A stretch of DNA of 64,000 bases. Origin: Streptomyces galbus (GTDB lineage Bacteria; Actinomycetota; Actinomycetes; Streptomycetales; Streptomycetaceae). The position numbers and the translations under genes were made by a program. Shown in pieces: positions 62,048-64,000 of this stretch. Each line of letters begins with the position of its first letter. Positions within the stretch are counted from its first letter, which is position 1. Below the pieces are notes generated by a model. The model did no database searches. It saw only the letters and a list, made by a program, of their open reading frames with translations, and was not told where the DNA came from. The stretch covers positions 62,001-126,000 of the forward strand of contig NZ_SZPR01000012.1 in assembly GCF_005280195.1 (NCBI RefSeq), in the 5' to 3' direction.

Positions 62048-64000
62048 ATGACAGCGACGACCGACGGAAGCACCGGGGCCCTCCCGCCCCGCGCTGCCTC
62101 GGCCAGCGACACCACCCGCATCACCACTCCCGAGGCGGCCGGGGTGCCCCGGACCGCCGAACGCGCCATGCGGCGCGCCACCGACTTCCTGCTCTCCCTG
62201 CAGGACGACGAGGGCTGGTGGAAGGGGGACCTCGAGACGAACGTCACCATGGACGCCGAGGACCTCCTGCTGCGCCAGTTCCTCGGCATCCTGGACGAGG
62301 CGACGGTGGGGGCCGCCGCCCTCTTCATCCGCGGGGAGCAGCGCGAGGACGGCGCCTGGGCCACCTTCTACGGCGGCCCCGGTGACCTGTCCGCCACCGT
62401 CGAGGCCTACGTCGCCCTGCGCCTGGCCGGCGACACCCCTGACGCCCCCCACATGGCCAGGGCGTCCGCCTGGGTCCGCGAGCGGGGCGGCATCGCGGCG
62501 GCCCGCGTCTTCACCCGCATCTGGCTCGCGCTGTTCGGCTGGTGGAAGTGGGAGGACCTGCCCGAACTGCCGCCGGAACTCCTCTACTTCCCCAAGTGGT
62601 TCCCGCTCAGCATCTACAACTTCGGCTGCTGGGCCCGCCAGACGATCGTGCCGCTCACCGTCGTCTCGGCCAAGCGCCCGGTGCGCCCGGCGCCCTTCCC
62701 GCTGGACGAGCTGCACACCGACCCGGCGAACCCCAACCCGCCCCGGCCGCCGGCCCCCGTGGCGAGCTGGGACGGCGTGTTCCAGCGGCTCGACAAGGTC
62801 GTGCGCGGCTACCGGTCGGTCGCCGTGCGCCGGCTGCGCAGGGCGGCGCTCAACTCCGCCGCCCGCTGGATCATCGAGCGGCAGGAGAACGACGGCTGCT
62901 GGGGAGGCATCCAACCGCCCGCGGTGTACTCGGTCATCGCGCTGTACCTGCTGGGCTACGACCTCGAACACCCCGTGATGCGGGCCGGACTGGAGTCCCT
63001 CGACCGCTACGCCGTGTGGCGCGAGGACGGCGCCCGGATGATCGAGGCGTGCCAGTCGCCGGTGTGGGACACCTGCCTGGCCACCATCGCGCTCGCCGAC
63101 GCCGGCCTGCCCGCCGACCACCCGCAACTGGTCAAGGCCGCCGACTGGATGCTCGGCGAACAGGTCGTCCGGCCCGGCGACTGGTCCGTGCGCCGTCCCG
63201 AACTCCCGCCGGGCGGCTGGGCGTTCGAGTTCCACAACGACAACTACCCGGACATGGACGACACCGCCGAGGTGGTCCTGGCACTGCGCCGGGTGCGCCA
63301 CCACGACCCCGAGCGCGTGGAGAACGCGATCGCGCGCGGGGTGCGCTGGAACCTCGGCATGCAGTCCAGGAACGGCGCGTGGGGCGCGTTCGACGTCGAC
63401 AACACCAGCCCCTTCCCCAACCGGCTGCCGTTCTGCGACTTCGGCGAGGTCATCGACCCGCCCTCGGCCGACGTCACCGCGCACGTCGTGGAGATGCTCG
63501 CCGTGGAGGGCTACGCCCACGACCCGCGCACCCGGCGCGGCATCGAGTGGCTGCTCGCCGAACAGGAGCCCGACGGCTCGTGGTTCGGGCGCTGGGGCGT
63601 CAACTACGTCTACGGCACCGGTTCCGTGGTGCCCGCGCTGACCGCGGCGGGACTGTCCACCGAGCACCCGGCGATCCGGCGCGCGGTGTCGTGGCTGGAG
63701 CGGGTGCAGAACGACGACGGCGGCTGGGGCGAGGACCTGCGCTCCTACCAGGACCCGGGCCGGTGGAGCGGCCGGGGCGCCTCCACCGCCTCGCAGACCG
63801 CGTGGGCCCTGCTCGCGCTGCTGGCCGCGGGGGAGCGGGAGTCCCGGGCCGTCGAGCGCGGCGTCGAGTGGCTGGCCCGCACCCAGCGGGAGGACGGCGG
63901 CTGGGACGAGCCGTACTTCACCGGCACCGGCTTCCCCTGGGACTTCTCCATCAACTACCACCTCTACCGGCAGGTCTTCCCGCTCACCGCGCTCGGCCGG
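62048..64000 (+). CDS. shc: Squalene-hopene cyclase, truncated by window edge
   Basis: 651 codons without a stop; full enzymes are about 680 aa, so only the end is missing. Cyclises squalene to hopene and hopanol in the membrane. The protonating DxDD motif is DMDD (402-405). QW repeats are seen as QDDEGWW, QENDGCWGG, QSRNGAWGAF, QEPDGSWFGRWG, QNDDGGWG and QREDGGWDEPY. An N-terminal Ala/Thr-rich extension of ~35 residues precedes the first helix. ATG 62048 has GAAGGGGA upstream. A 122-bp gap separates it from the prenyl synthetase. Confidence 0.95.
   Translation, partial: MTATTDGSTGALPPRAASASDTTRITTPEAAGVPRTAERAMRRATDFLLSLQDDEGWWKGDLETNVTMDAEDLLLRQFLGILDEATVGAAALFIRGEQREDGAWATFYGGPGDLSATVEAYVALRLAGDTPDAPHMARASAWVRERGGIAAARVFTRIWLALFGWWKWEDLPELPPELLYFPKWFPLSIYNFGCWARQTIVPLTVVSAKRPVRPAPFPLDELHTDPANPNPPRPPAPVASWDGVFQRLDKVVRGYRSVAVRRLRRAALNSAARWIIERQENDGCWGGIQPPAVYSVIALYLLGYDLEHPVMRAGLESLDRYAVWREDGARMIEACQSPVWDTCLATIALADAGLPADHPQLVKAADWMLGEQVVRPGDWSVRRPELPPGGWAFEFHNDNYPDMDDTAEVVLALRRVRHHDPERVENAIARGVRWNLGMQSRNGAWGAFDVDNTSPFPNRLPFCDFGEVIDPPSADVTAHVVEMLAVEGYAHDPRTRRGIEWLLAEQEPDGSWFGRWGVNYVYGTGSVVPALTAAGLSTEHPAIRRAVSWLERVQNDDGGWGEDLRSYQDPGRWSGRGASTASQTAWALLALLAAGERESRAVERGVEWLARTQREDGGWDEPYFTGTGFPWDFSINYHLYRQVFPLTALGR

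Overview
The window is a GC-rich (>70%) actinobacterial chromosome segment, almost certainly from a Streptomyces. The evidence is the strong third-position GC bias, frequent GTG/TTG starts, promoters with the -10 box about 7 nt from the start codon (leaderless genes), a WhiB-like protein, an SsgA-like protein, a two-domain small laccase and a complete hopanoid operon. From memory, the gene order resembles the S. coelicolor SCO67xx region (laccase, ssgD, idi, zitB, hopanoid genes). No search was run. No tRNA, rRNA, insertion sequence, prophage or CRISPR array is visible.

0-16.5 kb: the C-terminal part of a helical-repeat regulator or ATPase, a DUF3048 lipoprotein and a zinc alcohol dehydrogenase. 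Then come divergent stand-alone LigD-type ligase and polymerase genes for end joining. A secreted oxidative set follows: a ThuA/PQQ-type sugar dehydrogenase fusion, translationally coupled to a cupredoxin/DUF1080 protein, next to a small laccase and a LacI regulator. The segment ends with a VOC protein, a WhiB-like protein, an acyl-ACP desaturase with three tandem 15-bp operator-like repeats, and a DDAH.

16.5-29 kb: an ABC-F ATPase with a good promoter and a leader of about 245 nt, a PEP mutase/isocitrate lyase-family enzyme, SsgD, a BNR-repeat protein, small proteins, endonuclease V and an enoyl reductase-like protein. A three-gene beta-oxidation operon (CaiB-type CoA transferase, thiolase, FadB) closes this part and has operator-like palindromes at its promoter.

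29-49.5 kb: mostly single genes. These are a secreted DUF1906 protein, a MerR regulator, an amino-acid permease, an M1 peptidase and an X-Pro dipeptidyl-peptidase. Next are a D-amino-acid oxidase-like protein, a second ABC-F, a glycolipid-binding-like protein, Tex and an LPFR small protein. The rest are a GlxA regulator with a DJ-1/PfpI partner, an enoyl-CoA hydratase, an HdeD protein, an anti-sigma-type kinase, IPP isomerase (idi), a CDF zinc exporter with a Zur-like box, and galE.

49.7-57 kb: a tightly packed operon that I consider the most interesting system here. It encodes a fused CDP-alcohol phosphotransferase, a CTP-type nucleotidyltransferase, a glycerol-1-phosphate dehydrogenase-like enzyme, a second CDP-alcohol phosphotransferase, a GT2 glycosyltransferase and a TagG/TagH-type ABC exporter. 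It looks like a pathway that makes a nucleotide-activated polyol phosphate, builds it into a glyco-phospho-polymer or lipid, and exports it.

57.3-64 kb: the hopanoid operon hpnC-hpnD-hpnE-polyprenyl synthetase-shc, with shc cut by the right edge. idi at 47 kb makes DMAPP, a precursor for this pathway.
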